From Tretioscincus oriximinensis (taxonomy: Eukaryota; Chordata; Lepidosauria; Squamata; Gymnophthalmidae): 64,000 bases of DNA. The position numbers were made by a program, and so were the translations under genes. Within the stretch, counting starts at the first letter, position 1; each line of letters begins with the position of its first letter. Below are positions 1 to 10,800 of the stretch, piece after piece. The notes beneath the pieces are model-generated. The model was not told the DNA's origin. It made no database searches and saw nothing but the letters and a program-made list of their open reading frames with translations. The DNA lies in contig JAJVDF010000219.1 of the NCBI GenBank assembly GCA_022410635.1, positions 651,455 through 715,454 of the forward strand, given 5' to 3'.

Positions 1-211
1 GAAGGAGAAGGAGAAGGAGAAGGAGAAGGAGAAGGAGAAGGAGAAGGAGAAGGAGAAGGAGAAGGAGAAGGAGAAGGAGAAGAAAAAGAAAAAGAAAAAG
101 GAGGAGAAGAAGGAGGAGAAGGAGAAGGAGAAGGAGGAGAAAGAAGGAGAAAGAAGGAGAAAGAAGGAGAAAGAAGGAGAAAGAAAGAAGAAAGAAGAAA
201 GAAGAAGAAGA
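1..211. repeat. (GAAGGA)n / (GAA)n purine microsatellite
   Basis: An uninterrupted polypurine tract that continues the 3' tail of the SINE next to it, which is on the minus strand. On the SINE strand it reads (TTCTCC)n/(TTC)n. Confidence 0.9.
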
Positions 212-503
212 AGTTGGTTCTTATAACCCACTTTTTCTCACCTTTCAAAGGGACACAAAGCGGCTTACAAAGGTATTTTGCCCGAAGGCTCACATTCTAA
301 CTTCCCCACCAGACTATGGTGGTTCCCATGTATCTACTTGCAGTCAGTTGCAATTTCTTGCAATTCATGCTTTCGAATAGCTGGGTTGGCTAGAGCTACA
401 GGCTAGTGGAAGGTGCTCACCTCCCCATGCCCCACACAGGTCTTCGAAACCCCATCTCCCAGGCGAGAGAAGGATTCCTAAGCGACTGAGCTATCCGTGC
501 CTG
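212..503 (-). repeat. SINE A copy 1, tRNA-headed, (TTC)n-tailed
   Basis: Family A consensus features on the minus strand: a head with a B box like GGTTTCGAAGCC, the body AACCCAGCTATTCGAAAG and TGGTGGGGAAGATAG, and the 3' end GCGGGGTATAAGAACCCAG followed by TTC repeats. Eleven copies in the window share this layout. The head looks tRNA-derived; the family name in a curated library is not known to me. Confidence 0.85.
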
Positions 504-659
504 CATCCTGCCTGCATCCGTGTCCACATCTTTGGGCCTAGTAAACCTCTCTGCTCTCTTGTCATGTTTTAGGATAGGTTAACTTTTAAAAAGTGCCTTG
601 TGTGTATTACACAATGCTATAAATACACCTTCAGGTATTGGGTGGGGTATAAGAACAAA

Positions 660-690
<31 letters not shown>

Positions 691-1545
691 GCTTTCCTTC
701 CCTCCTTCTCTGTTTTCCCTCCTTCCCTTCCTTTGGTTTTTATTTTTTGCAAAGCATGGACGTAGGTAGGGCCTTTTATCCACACTGCAAGAAAATCTAG
801 ACTAGGACTATAAAGAGGACTCAGTCATGAAATAATCTGGTTATGCTTTAGGCCCCACGCTTTAATTCAGCTTCAGTCTACTTTGAGAGCAAGAGAGAGA
901 GAAGCAAAGAGGCTGACTATTTTCTTTCGGCATTTTCTAGCTGAGAAATCCCATCTTTGGTTTAGGTTACGGGGAAAGGAAGTTACTGTTCACTTTACTG
1001 GTGTGTTTTTCCGTTCTGAAAGTGGATCAAACCTGGATTAAAACATATAGCTGATGTGACCAGGGCCTGAGTTTACTTTGCAGAGGAAGGATTTCAGACA
1101 GTCCAGAATGATATACAGTTATTTAATGTGGATTCACAAGGCGGGAGTTTGACTTGAAATCTGATTGGATAGCATGTGTGCCAGCTTACCCAATGGCAAG
1201 TGGGCCCCTGATGAAATGGGTTCTGCTCACCCACCCTGGGATTTACCTGTGTTTTGAAAGCTGTGGCTGGTCTGTGACACTTTGCGCATGAATAAGTATC
1301 CCTGGTAGCTCAGCTATACGTGAATTCCAGTAAGCTTTGAGTGGAAAATTAGTGTGTGACACACAAAGTTACCATGCGTGTGCTGTCATCCTTGCATGCG
1401 CCTTTCCTCCTGCTGTGCTGCGCTCCCAGTCCACCCCTGAGCATGTCAGAACAGACCTTTGGCTTCCGTCCTTTCTCCTGACTGCAGCAATGAAATGGTG
1501 TCCTTTGCTTAAAGCTTATTTTGCATGGTATAGTTTTCATAAATA
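504..1545. other. downstream intergenic stretch
   Basis: Contains a short 3' remnant of a SINE B type tail with (AAAT)n at about 622-690. The rest, about 700-1545, shows no gene, repeat family or RNA that I recognise. Confidence 0.5.
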
Positions 1546-1994
1546 GTGCAGTCGCTAAGGGGATGGTCTCCCTTTTGAGAGACTGGGTTTTGAAACCCTA
1601 TGTCGGACGTGGGGAGGGGTAAGCACCTTCTGCTAGCCTGCAACTCTAGCCAACCCATGTATTCTAAAGCAAGAATTGGAAGAAATTGCAACTGACTGTG
1701 ACTAGATAAATGGGAACCACCACAGCCTGGTGGGGAAGATAGTATGTAAGACTTTGGGCAAAAGATAACTTTGTAAGCCACTTTGAGTTCCTTTGGGTGA
1801 GAAAAGACAGGTATACAAACCCAGTTCTTCTTCTTCTTCCCTCTTCTTCTTCCCTCTTCTTCTTCTTCTTCCCTCTTCTTCTTCTTCTCCTTCTCCTTCT
1901 CCTTCTCCTTCCTTCTCCTTCTTTCTCCTTCTTTCTCCTTCTTTCTTCTTTCTTCTTCTCCTTCTTCTTCTCCTTCTTCTTCTCCTCCTCCTCC
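1546..1994 (+). repeat. SINE A copy 2 with long (TTC/CTT) tail
   Basis: Full-length but diverged copy on the plus strand (body 1546-1826), followed by a 168-bp pyrimidine tail of TTC, CCTTCT and CTTTCT units. With the tail of copy 1 the window holds two long polypurine/polypyrimidine tracts of opposite orientation about 1.6 kb apart. Confidence 0.85.
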
Positions 1995-2035
1995 AACTAT
2001 GAATGGTTTCTAACGCTTCCCAGTACCGTCTAAAT

Positions 2036-2440
2036 TGAAGGTTCCGTGATGGATTTAATATTTCTTAATTTATTCCCACAATAAGAGCAATATAAATGTA
2101 TAAGCGGTTGTGTACGAAGGTTGTGTGCAGAAGAGAATATGAAGAAACCATTTGCTGCTTGTCAGGATTATGCATGATGTTATCTCTGTGTAACAAAATG
2201 ATGACTGGGAGCTCTGCAAAATGTTTTTGCAGTGTCAATTTGTGCAAAATTAAGCCAATTCATTTTAAGCAGCAGTAATGACCAATTGCTACTGTGCTCC
2301 AATTAGCAGGTAAGCTATCCTAAAGCGTGCTTGCTACAGGACCATAATTAAGCCCAATTAACCAGTCTTTAAAACATGCACAGAGCAAACCTGGTCCACG
2401 ATTATATTTCTGAAATGTTTTTTAAGGCAATTGAAAAAGG
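2036..2440. promoter_or_regulatory. candidate conserved non-coding element, homeodomain-site rich
   Basis: An AT-rich, apparently repeat-free block. It has about ten TAAT/ATTA cores, including TAATTA at 2345-2350 and four CAATTA/CAATTG motifs, plus TTTGCAG and TTAAG elements. Texture and lack of repeats resemble developmental enhancers. In human the next gene on this side is the homeobox gene GBX2. Inferred; needs alignment. Confidence 0.35.
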
Positions 2441-2465
2441 AACAAAGAAACTATATAAGCCAAAC

Positions 2466-2954
2466 ACTAGGGGCTTTTCCACACTTTCCTTCAGATAATG
2501 GTCTCTTGGAGCCATTGTCATTTCTTGGCTAGTGGGACTCTGGGTAATTTGTTTTAATTAACTTTTTATATTTTCTGATATTGGTTACATTTAATGCTGA
2601 TGTATTGCTTTTATTCTTTTATTGCATTTGTTGTTGATATTGTATTTCATGTACATTTTAAAGTGCTGTTGCACATAGATGGTGCTTTATAAATGAACAT
2701 AAACAAACTATTTTCTTGCCTTTTCTACTCTCTCAGACAGAAGCCTTCCTATCCCAAGCCCAAAAACAGGGAATGTGAAGGCTTATCTATTCTTCATGCC
2801 TGATTGCCTCTCTTGCGTTGTTATTCAGTACAAATATACATATAGGAAAGCTAGAATATACCATTTACACCTTCCTGCAGGAATGTTTCCAATGCATTGT
2901 AATAGCTGCAAACTATTTAAGTCCACATAAAATTAATTTAAGGTAAGTTTAAGA
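2466..2954. repeat. MITE family F copy, degenerate
   Basis: Starts with GGGCTTTTCCACACTTTCC and a TAATGGTCTCT-like block shared with copies near 21.3, 23.5, 38.2, 51.9 and 56.4 kb. The far end shows AGGTAAGTTTAAGAGTGC, a plausible terminal inverted partner. Boundaries are approximate. Confidence 0.4.
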
Positions 2955-3377
2955 GTGCTTTTGGATGGCTCACAATCTCAGTCTGACAGAGATCTTTCTT
3001 TAAAAGTGTTACATGGGTGGTACAAGACGACAGTATCCATCTCCAGAGTGTTGCATCAAAGCAGCCCACTCTGTTGGCATGGTTGCCATCAAGTGGGAAC
3101 TTACCTACACATGTGGTGGGCTTGCCCTAAAATGGGTGTGTTCTGGGGGGTGGTTCAGGACAGCTTGAATCAACTGTTTCATTCTCACTTCTGTTTGTCT
3201 CCGGCACTTGTATTTCTGTTTGAATTTTGTGGTGAGCATGAGAGCCTGGGGCATAGGGACTTAATCAAAAGTCTATTGACTGTGGCCAAATTTGAGATCG
3301 CCAGTAATTGGAAATCGGTCGCTCTGCTTTCCAAAGAGGACCTGGGTGCACAGGGTCTGGTCGTTGGTGTTGAATGA
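2955..3377 (+). repeat. L1 LINE ORF2 C-terminal fragment
   Basis: The translation contains KVLHGWYKTT, SPLCWHGC and GTYLHMWWACPKMGVFWGVV. This is the conserved segment near the L1 ORF2 C-terminus, including its cysteine/histidine motif. A 5'-truncated relic, not a host gene; the last quarter is less conserved. Confidence 0.8.
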
Positions 3378-5154
3378 AAATGTTGGGCATAGATAATAGT
3401 CTCACGTTTAGGGGGATGTGGTCCCCCTGTATTAAGTTGGCCTCAGAGGAAGCCTCCCTCTGTCCTCAGGAACCCTTCAAATGTACTTTCTTAATAGAAA
3501 ATTGAACTCAGAATTTTCCTTTCTCCCCTATTTTAGGATTAAAATAATCAAATAAGCCGATAGTGCTTCGAGAGTAGTTCATTTTATTGTTGTTAAAATT
3601 TATAATTGCGCTATTTTGATAGATTTCACAGAAACCAATCACAGATATACAGTTGTCAACATGATCAGTGCTGTAAAGTTGTGAATGATAATAAAGCTTT
3701 TTTTGGGGGGGGGACGACGACCAGATAAATTTACACTGGCCTTCTCCCCTTTTCCTCCTCCATGCCAATTTTAATCATGGGATGTGTTCCAGAAATGGGT
3801 CTGATCACAGTGCAAAGGTGGGGAACTGGCAGAAGTGTGTGTGTGGAGGACCACCACATAATTCAGCACTAGACCCTCCCCACAATGATTTCCCCTAGTC
3901 TCCCTCACCTCCGCCACTCAAACTGGTATCTCTCTCAACCTCCAACAGCTCCTCCAACAGTTCCCTCCCTACGATGCGAATCCCTATGATGTGGGGAAGA
4001 AGGGAAGACACATGAGGGAGAACTATGGGGGACCAAAGANGAGCCACAGAAGGACAGGGGGAAACCATAGGAGCCCTGAGTGTATTGTCGCTTCTTCAAC
4101 CCCCACCAGCTCGTTATCCCTCCTACAACTACCTCACCCTTGCAACATGATGAGACCCATCTATGGAACATTTAGCATGGCTAAAAGCTGCATAGTGGCA
4201 GTGCTCTTGTGGCCAGCATGGAACTGTTCAAAGGAATGCTAAACTGTCACCCCTTTCTCACATCTTGAGATTAAAATTTTTCATTACGAGTAAGGAAATA
4301 CCAAAAGAAAATGTCTTGCTGCTTTGCAAATGTGTTCTCTCACTCTGAAAGTGGATTGAAGCTGAATGAAACCTAGGTGTGACCAGGGTCTAAGTGGCAT
4401 TAAAGGGAGATCTCCTTTTCAGATTTCAGAGTCTTCCGGTGGGTGGATCTTGCAGGGCCCCTTAAGACCTCCATAAGGGCTCTGCGTGCTACAAAGTGGT
4501 AAAGAAGACCTGTTCCTTCACTTCTTCCTAATGTATGATAGATGAACCCAGCAGTAATTCTCTCCTCCTTGATTGACAAGGCCCAGAGGTTAGGTGGATC
4601 CCTGGGTTGCTTCCTTTTGGGTTGCTAAACAATGCTGAGAGGCCATGTGGTATAGATCCACCCCTTTTTCCTTTGTTTGACTCCCTTTTATGTAGCTAGC
4701 TATCTTTGTTCCATCTTGATTATTTTGTAAGAAGGCTTGGCTATGACCAAATCTGAAAACATCTGCCTGTGCCATTCATACAGCTACCCCCTCCTTCTTC
4801 AGCAAGGACACCAAGGGGTCATTCTCTTATGTTGCCTTAGAGTAGGGTGGAACCCATATCAAAGAAGGACAGCTGGAATTTTTGCATATGCTAGGAAAGC
4901 AAGTTAGAAGGGGGAAGGTTGATGAAAATGGAAAACCTCTGCTGATGTACTCTTACTAAATTCAAGAAAGACCCAGTTTTCTTTCAGATGCCCCAGTATG
5001 AGGGGAAACCTTGGTACACTTTGATAAATTTAAGATACTTTTTCTGATGTGAGCAATGTCATACCAATATGGATGCAAAGTAATTAGCATCAATTGCCTT
5101 CACATGTAGAAAAGTGCAAATGTTGAGAAGAATGTATGAAAAGAAGAAAATGTT
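3378..5154. other. intergenic stretch without recognised gene
   Basis: No recognisable coding exon, RNA or repeat family. A run of G at about 3708-3714 and two isolated unknown bases are the only notable points. Some segments (e.g. 4260-4400) look like old DNA transposon relics but could not be assigned. Confidence 0.4.
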
Positions 5155-5415
5155 GAGAGCCAGTTTGGTGTAGTGGTTGAGTGTTGGACTCATACCTGGT
5201 AGTCTCCCGGTTTGGTTCCCCACTCCTCCATGAAAACCAGCTGGGTGACTTTGGGCCAGTCACAGTTCTTTGAACTTTCTGAGCCCCACCTACTCCACAG
5301 GATGTCTGTTGTGGAGAAAGCAACAAAAAGCTATGTGCGCCACCCTATGGTTGGCTGCCCTGAGACCTTCGGGTATAGGGCGGGATACAAGTACAAATAA
5401 ATAAATAAAATAAAT
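5155..5415 (+). repeat. SINE B copy 1 (Sauria-SINE-like)
   Basis: tRNA-related head with GGTGTAGTGGTTGAGTGTTG, body with CAGCTGGGTGACTTTGGGCC and a tail ending GGGATACAAGTACAAATAAA repeats. The layout (GTAGTGGTTA head, GGGTGACCTTGGGC body) is that of the Sauria SINE of squamates as I recall it. The 3' end matches LINE 3' ends elsewhere in the window. Confidence 0.88.
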
Positions 5416-5589
5416 ATCCACCTCCAGTGAACTTCAGCAGGATGGTCCTTTTAGTGGTTATGTTCCAGTTGCAAAGCATTAATTGCAGAAAGGTACATCA
5501 GTCACTCGATTTTGTGTAGTAATTAAAAAGACTTTTGGTTTTCCAACATTTTCATCTGCAATTTTAAGGGCCACTAGAAATGTTTTAAG

Positions 5590-5925
5590 ATCCTGTCCTC
5601 AAGACAGACCAGATTTTCTGAGGCCCAAACTGGGGTAATGAATATTCCTGTTAATTTGCATATTCATGAATATGTAGCTCACCCACCAACATGCATACCC
5701 CTCCGAAATCCCCGCTGGAGAAATCCGTGAAGCATGTGAGAATGTGTGAGAATTGTTGAAGTGTGTAGGAATTTTTTGAAGGGTGCAAGAATTTTTTTTT
5801 TTTACTGAGGAGAGGGTGCCTTCAGGAGTTGGCACCAGTTACCAGAGCCACCTAGTGGTGGTGCAGTGAATTTGTTTAAAAAATTCCTCAGCAAAAAACA
5901 GGGAAATCACCCCTCTGGNATAGGG
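5590..5925 (+). mobile_element. asymmetric non-autonomous DNA transposon, copy 1
   Basis: Shares GACCAGATTTTCTGAGGCCC, a duplicated ATTCATGAATATG block and GGGTGCCTTCAGGAG with copies at 28.8 and 33.5 kb. It is related at its ends to the palindromic MITE family. No transposase coding is present. Confidence 0.6.
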
Positions 5926-6412
5926 TTGCCATAATCTAAGGGTCCAAAACCAGGACACAATTTCTACCAGTGCTTGACCATTCCCATGCCAGTGTAGACT
6001 ATGGCAGGCCCATTCGTAGGGCCTGCCATTGTTTACACTAGCATGGAGAAAATAGATAATCGAGATAGACTCAGAGGCTCATAGCAGGAGAGCCAGACAT
6101 ATGTTACCTTTTCTGGCCCCCGGGCTCCCACCTCTTTCTCCCAGCTGCCTCATTGCCATGCAGGCAAGAGAGGGGAAAAGGTGACGTCAGGGACACCCAG
6201 GCTAGTGACAAAACAGGTTTTGTTGCCCTGACTCGCTCACTTCCAGGCAACAGCGGAACAGGAAAAAAGGTTCTTTCTATCCTCGCTGCTGTTATTTCCT
6301 GCTCTTCGCCTGCAGGGAGCGCTGCTGGCTCTCTTGGCAAGCAAGCAGTCCAGGCTAGTGTTTCTGGATGCTGAAAACCTTCCTACAATAACCACAGAGG
6401 AATTTTTACTTA

Positions 6413-6596
6413 GGGTTGCCATATGCCAGGTGCCATCATAGAAATCACAGATTTTTGGCCCGGACATCTTCATACATTGTAAAATCACGGATTGATTGTG
6501 AATTCTGTGGCATATGGCAACGCTACTCCGGGAAGGCCGGGTAGACACCCCCAAACCGGGTCCCCCTCCCCAAAAAGGGGACATCTGGTAAGCCTA
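6413..6596. mobile_element. short MITE-like element
   Basis: Begins TAGGGTTGCCATATGCC and ends GGGGACATCTGGTAAGCCTA; the second end matches the palindromic MITE family. Mixed structure and low confidence in the left boundary. Confidence 0.4.
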
Positions 6597-7268
6597 CAAA
6601 AAATTGGATCGCTCTGTGCTGACCTGATTCTGTTTCTGTTTAATCTAAATGGAAAACGGAGTGGTTATGCAGAGTTCTGGGATTCAGGAGATTTCCTGTA
6701 ATGGCCAAAATATGCTGAGAAACGTGAAAAGCTGCCCACTGCAATGGGCAATAAAGATTCAGATGTTTCCCAGTAAATTCCTGCTGTGAGACTCCCCACC
6801 TTCTGAAAGCATCAGGTCCTAGTCTAGGCTGACTTGCAGCTGGCTAGTTGTTTCCTGAAGAGATGCTGAACAGATCAATCCTTCTCCCAAAGTGCAAACA
6901 GAAGGATTAACAAATGGACCAGTCCAAATGGGACAATTCTTCAAGGACTGCTTCAAACAGGAAAGTACAAATCCACTCCAGGTGCAGGATGCCACTGGAA
7001 CCTGTATAGTCCCTGGGAAATTGGTCAAATGAAGGCAACAAACCCAACTCTCAAAGGTAATGGTTTTTATTTAGCTTTAACGTCACCAGCAACTTACTGT
7101 ACCAAGAGTTCCCTCCTTTCTATGATTGTCTCTCTACATATACAGGGAGGCTGAGCATTAGCCTATCAAATTATTGTTTTTGCTGGCCAAATCTGTAATC
7201 TGCCAAGCAAATTGGACCACAAGTCCTTTTTCATCTGAACCTGTCCAGCAAAAGCACTTCAATCCAAG

Positions 7269-7274
7269 TTTATT
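7269..7274 (-). terminator. candidate ASB18 polyadenylation signal
   Basis: Reads AATAAA on the minus strand, about 370 nt after the stop codon. A second AATAAA lies at 7066-7071. The stretch 7275-7644 would be the 3' UTR and shows no recognised repeat. Which signal is used cannot be decided from sequence. Confidence 0.45.
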
Positions 7275-7644
7275 CAGGGTTGTTATCCCTAGAGGTTAGC
7301 AGAAAAAGAGGACAGGACTTCTGCATTCTTAATGGGTGTGTCAAAGAAAAAAAATCAGCTGGCATAATAAACTGCACTTGTTTAAATTTCCTCTGATACA
7401 CCTATCAAAAATGTGGAACTCCTGATTTTTCTTCTTCAGATAATCTAATATTAAAAACAATTTGACAACAGACCCCAAAAGTACCCAGATCTTACTTAAG
7501 TTAGCAGACTGCTAAAGAACATCTGTGAAGTGATAAACATCAATGCGTGCATGAAGAAATTTTCTGGGCAAGTCTCACATAAATATCATAGCGACCGAAG
7601 GTTCAATTCCTTATTGAAAAATGGTGGAACATACTGCGGAACAT

Positions 7645-7830
7645 TTAAAAGATAACTCCTTGAGGTTCTAACAATAGGTAGTTTTGTAGTGGTTTTGGCA
7701 CAGGTAATAAGGGAACCAGATAATGGCACCGATTAGCAAAGATTCTCCTGATAGCACAACGGCACAAATGTTGGAGACAACGAACTCTGGATATCTGATT
7801 GTGGAAGGACTTGTAGAAAGATAAATGTCT
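7645..7830 (-). CDS. ASB18: ASB18 last coding exon, SOCS box
   Basis: Encodes residues 425-485 and the TAA stop at 7645-7647. The SOCS box shows a BC box ([10 protein letters not shown], residues 443-452), expected to bind elongin C, and a Cul5-box LPVP at 466-469, followed by [16 protein letters not shown] at the C-terminus. It aligns without gaps to human ASB18 as recalled, and all key SOCS residues are kept. The acceptor ctttttcctcccag is strong. A Penelope-like foldback sits about 130 bp upstream in intron 5. Confidence 0.95.
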   Translation of the reverse strand, partial: RHLSFYKSFHNQISRVRCLQHLCRCAIRRIFANRCHYLVPLLPVPKPLQNYLLLEPQGVIF

Positions 7831-10800
7831 CTGGGAGGAAAAAGGGAGAGAGGGTTCAGTTGGCAAAGTAACAAAATGGGAACAGAGAATTAGACCTTGT
7901 TTGCACAGACTCATAATGTATTTTGGGGATCTGTCCTAAACATCTACAATTCATTAGATTCAATTTCAGAGAAATAGCCGTGTTAGTCTGTAGAAAGTCC
8001 AGCAAAGGAGCTAGTAGCACTTTGAGACTAACTAGAGAAAAGTGGGTGGCATAAGCTTTCGTAGACAGGTCTACTTCTGCATCTGAAGAAGTAGACTTGT
8101 CTATGAAAGCTTATGCCACCCACTTTTCTCTAGTTAGTCTCAAAGTGCTACTAGCTCCTTTGTTGAACTCGTTAGATGTATTTTAACAGATTTCTCACAT
8201 ATTACTGAGGCCTAGACAAATAGGGGATGCATCAGTTTATGGTATTATTACTATGATTTCACTTAAAAATAACAGTCATAACTATATTTTTATGGAAGTT
8301 GGCATCCCACCTTACTTCCCACTATATAAATATTGCAATAATTAAGAAACTGTGTACATTTATTGGGAGGGCCTTGTTGGTGGTACTCTTGATATTGAAT
8401 AGTTTTTACGATGAAATAGGCCCCCCAGGTATTGACACACCTGTTTACCTAAAATCTTCAGGTATTGAGCAGGGTAAATAAATACTGTAAATGTCATCTT
8501 TACCAGCAAACAAAGAAATCATTGCAAGGAACAATGAATAACTTGATGTTTGAATGAAATGAATGTCAAATACACGTTTGTACCAATGTGCTGGTGATAC
8601 TTGATGGTAATTGCATTCATCTGTGACCCTACGAAGCTGAAAGACAGGTTTATGGACACCAAGGGTATAAATGGATACTAGGATGGATGCCTGGATGTTG
8701 CGTCCGGGATGGAGCAACAGGCAGGACTCCTGAAACACCATTTGCAGGGAATCATGAACAGGAGCATATTTTGCTTTCCTCTGTTCGGACTGCGCAGGTG
8801 CATCTGGTGGGCCTCTATGTGACACAGAATGCTGGACTTGATGGGCTGTGGCCTGATCCAGTATGGTTCTTCTTATGTTCTTACAATTTATCCGCTTCCT
8901 TATCAATCAAATGCAGCTGGGACGGGATCATTCTGCAACCTAACTGGGTGATTCCACAGAAGGTTATGTAAGTATCTCTCTTCAGCATCTCTGGGGTGCT
9001 ATAGACTGCAACACATGTGGTGAATAAGCCACTACAATGTTACTATAATTCCAAAAATGTTGTCTGATGGCTACCATATGACAAACTACAACATAACACT
9101 TATTTCACTGCACATGTAGAACAGTTTATCATGGATATAAAAAAGGATGGATTTTGTGGATATGAAAACGCACATGCGCATATAGCTCTCACCTGAAATT
9201 CTTCCTTTGGAACAACCTCTATCCATTTTTCTGAGACTGGAAGGTGAGGGTAGGAATTGAAAATAATTTCAATGATTTCTGGCACTGAAGCACAAGATTT
9301 TAAGACCTAAGAATGGAAGAACCAAGGATTAATTATGTGCCTGTGGCATCTACATGAACTCAGTTGCTATTTTTTAATTGCAATTCATAATTACTATAAG
9401 AAATAGTGGACATTTACTTTGGGTAGAGCAGTCTTAAATCAAGGAGAATTGAAGGCAGGACCGATGAACTAATGTACTTACTGTTCTAAATCTGTATCAG
9501 TAGTTCCGTGTGCTTGACTTGGATTAGCAGTAGCAGCATGCATATGCATTAAATAGGTTAGGCAAGATTAATATGCTAACAGACACATGATGGCCAGTAT
9601 TAACAGACACATGACACATGCTACAATGTAAATCCAGTGTATGTCTCTTGCAACCACACCCATGCTCAAATCCAGAACATATAGCGTAGGCTGACCAGAT
9701 GACCCCTTTTGGGGTGGGGTGGGGGTTGAAAACCCATTTTTGGGGTGCTTCCCATTTTTTTCTGAGGAAAAAAATTAAAAAACAAAAGCTTTTTCAAAAA
9801 AATATCTTTTTTTTAAAAAAAATTCCTTAGAAAAAACTGGGAGGCACCACAAAACTGGGTTTTCAACCCCCCCTAAATGGGGTCACCTGGTCAGCCTAAT
9901 GGATGTAGTACTGATTAATGTGGTCTATTACTATTTCAGACTTAAAGGGACCTTATGTTCTGTTTGCACTTACCTGCCTTAGGTTCACTTCATTTCATCT
10001 GAAGAAACAGATTTAGGGTGCATCCAGACATGGTTTTTTTATGCTACAGTGAGTAGGGAGATGCCTCATATGACTGCAGAAATCCAACAGTAGTAGAACT
10101 GGAAAGGTCTGCCATTGCACCTTTTCCTCCTAATATTTGTACGCAGCTTCCCTGCAAATGGTATTTCAGCAAATGGCTACTCAGCAACAAGGGTAGCCAA
10201 TGACAAAAGGAATACAGATCAGCCAATTGCAGAACTAGCTTTTATGAGAATTATAGGAAAATTCAAGAGGAAAACCAGGATTTTTATGTGTGTGGAGAAA
10301 GGATAAGTCCACTGAAATATAATATTTAAAAATAAGAGTCCAGAAAACAATAGTCTGGATGCAGCCTTAGGCTTCATGCTTCCAACCTTCTGTTGTTAGT
10401 TTCTAAAGTGCTAGAAGATCTCTTTGCAAGAAACAAAAATGGTATTCCCAGTACTAAATACCTTAATAAAAGCTGTAGGCCAAATCTTTTGGGATCCATG
10501 GTTTAGTAAGGTCTGAACGATAAGATGGGGCTTCACCTCTTGCTTGAAGGCTGCTGTCTGTAAGATGCAGGACATTGGGTAGGCACCATTGTAATCTATA
10601 GCATTGACGTCAGCTTTCCTCTTCAACAGGAGTTGTACTAGACCGTGGTGACCATTCTTGCAGGCATGATGCAGTGGAGTCTTCACTTCTTCATCTTCAG
10701 TGTTCACTTCTGCACCATACATCAGCAGGAGTTTACATACTTCCAAGTATTTTTCATGCATTTCCAATGCCTTCGCTTCTTTACAAGCTAAATTGAGTGC

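Noticed and set aside
1664..1996. Lys/Glu/Arg-rich frame
   Set aside because: Translation of the purine-rich microsatellite tail of SINE A.
3508..3768. 86-codon minus-strand frame
   Set aside because: AT-rich, crosses a G-run, no conserved motif; judged random.
1..7260. GBX2 exons, expected downstream by human synteny
   Set aside because: No homeodomain coding sequence is present.
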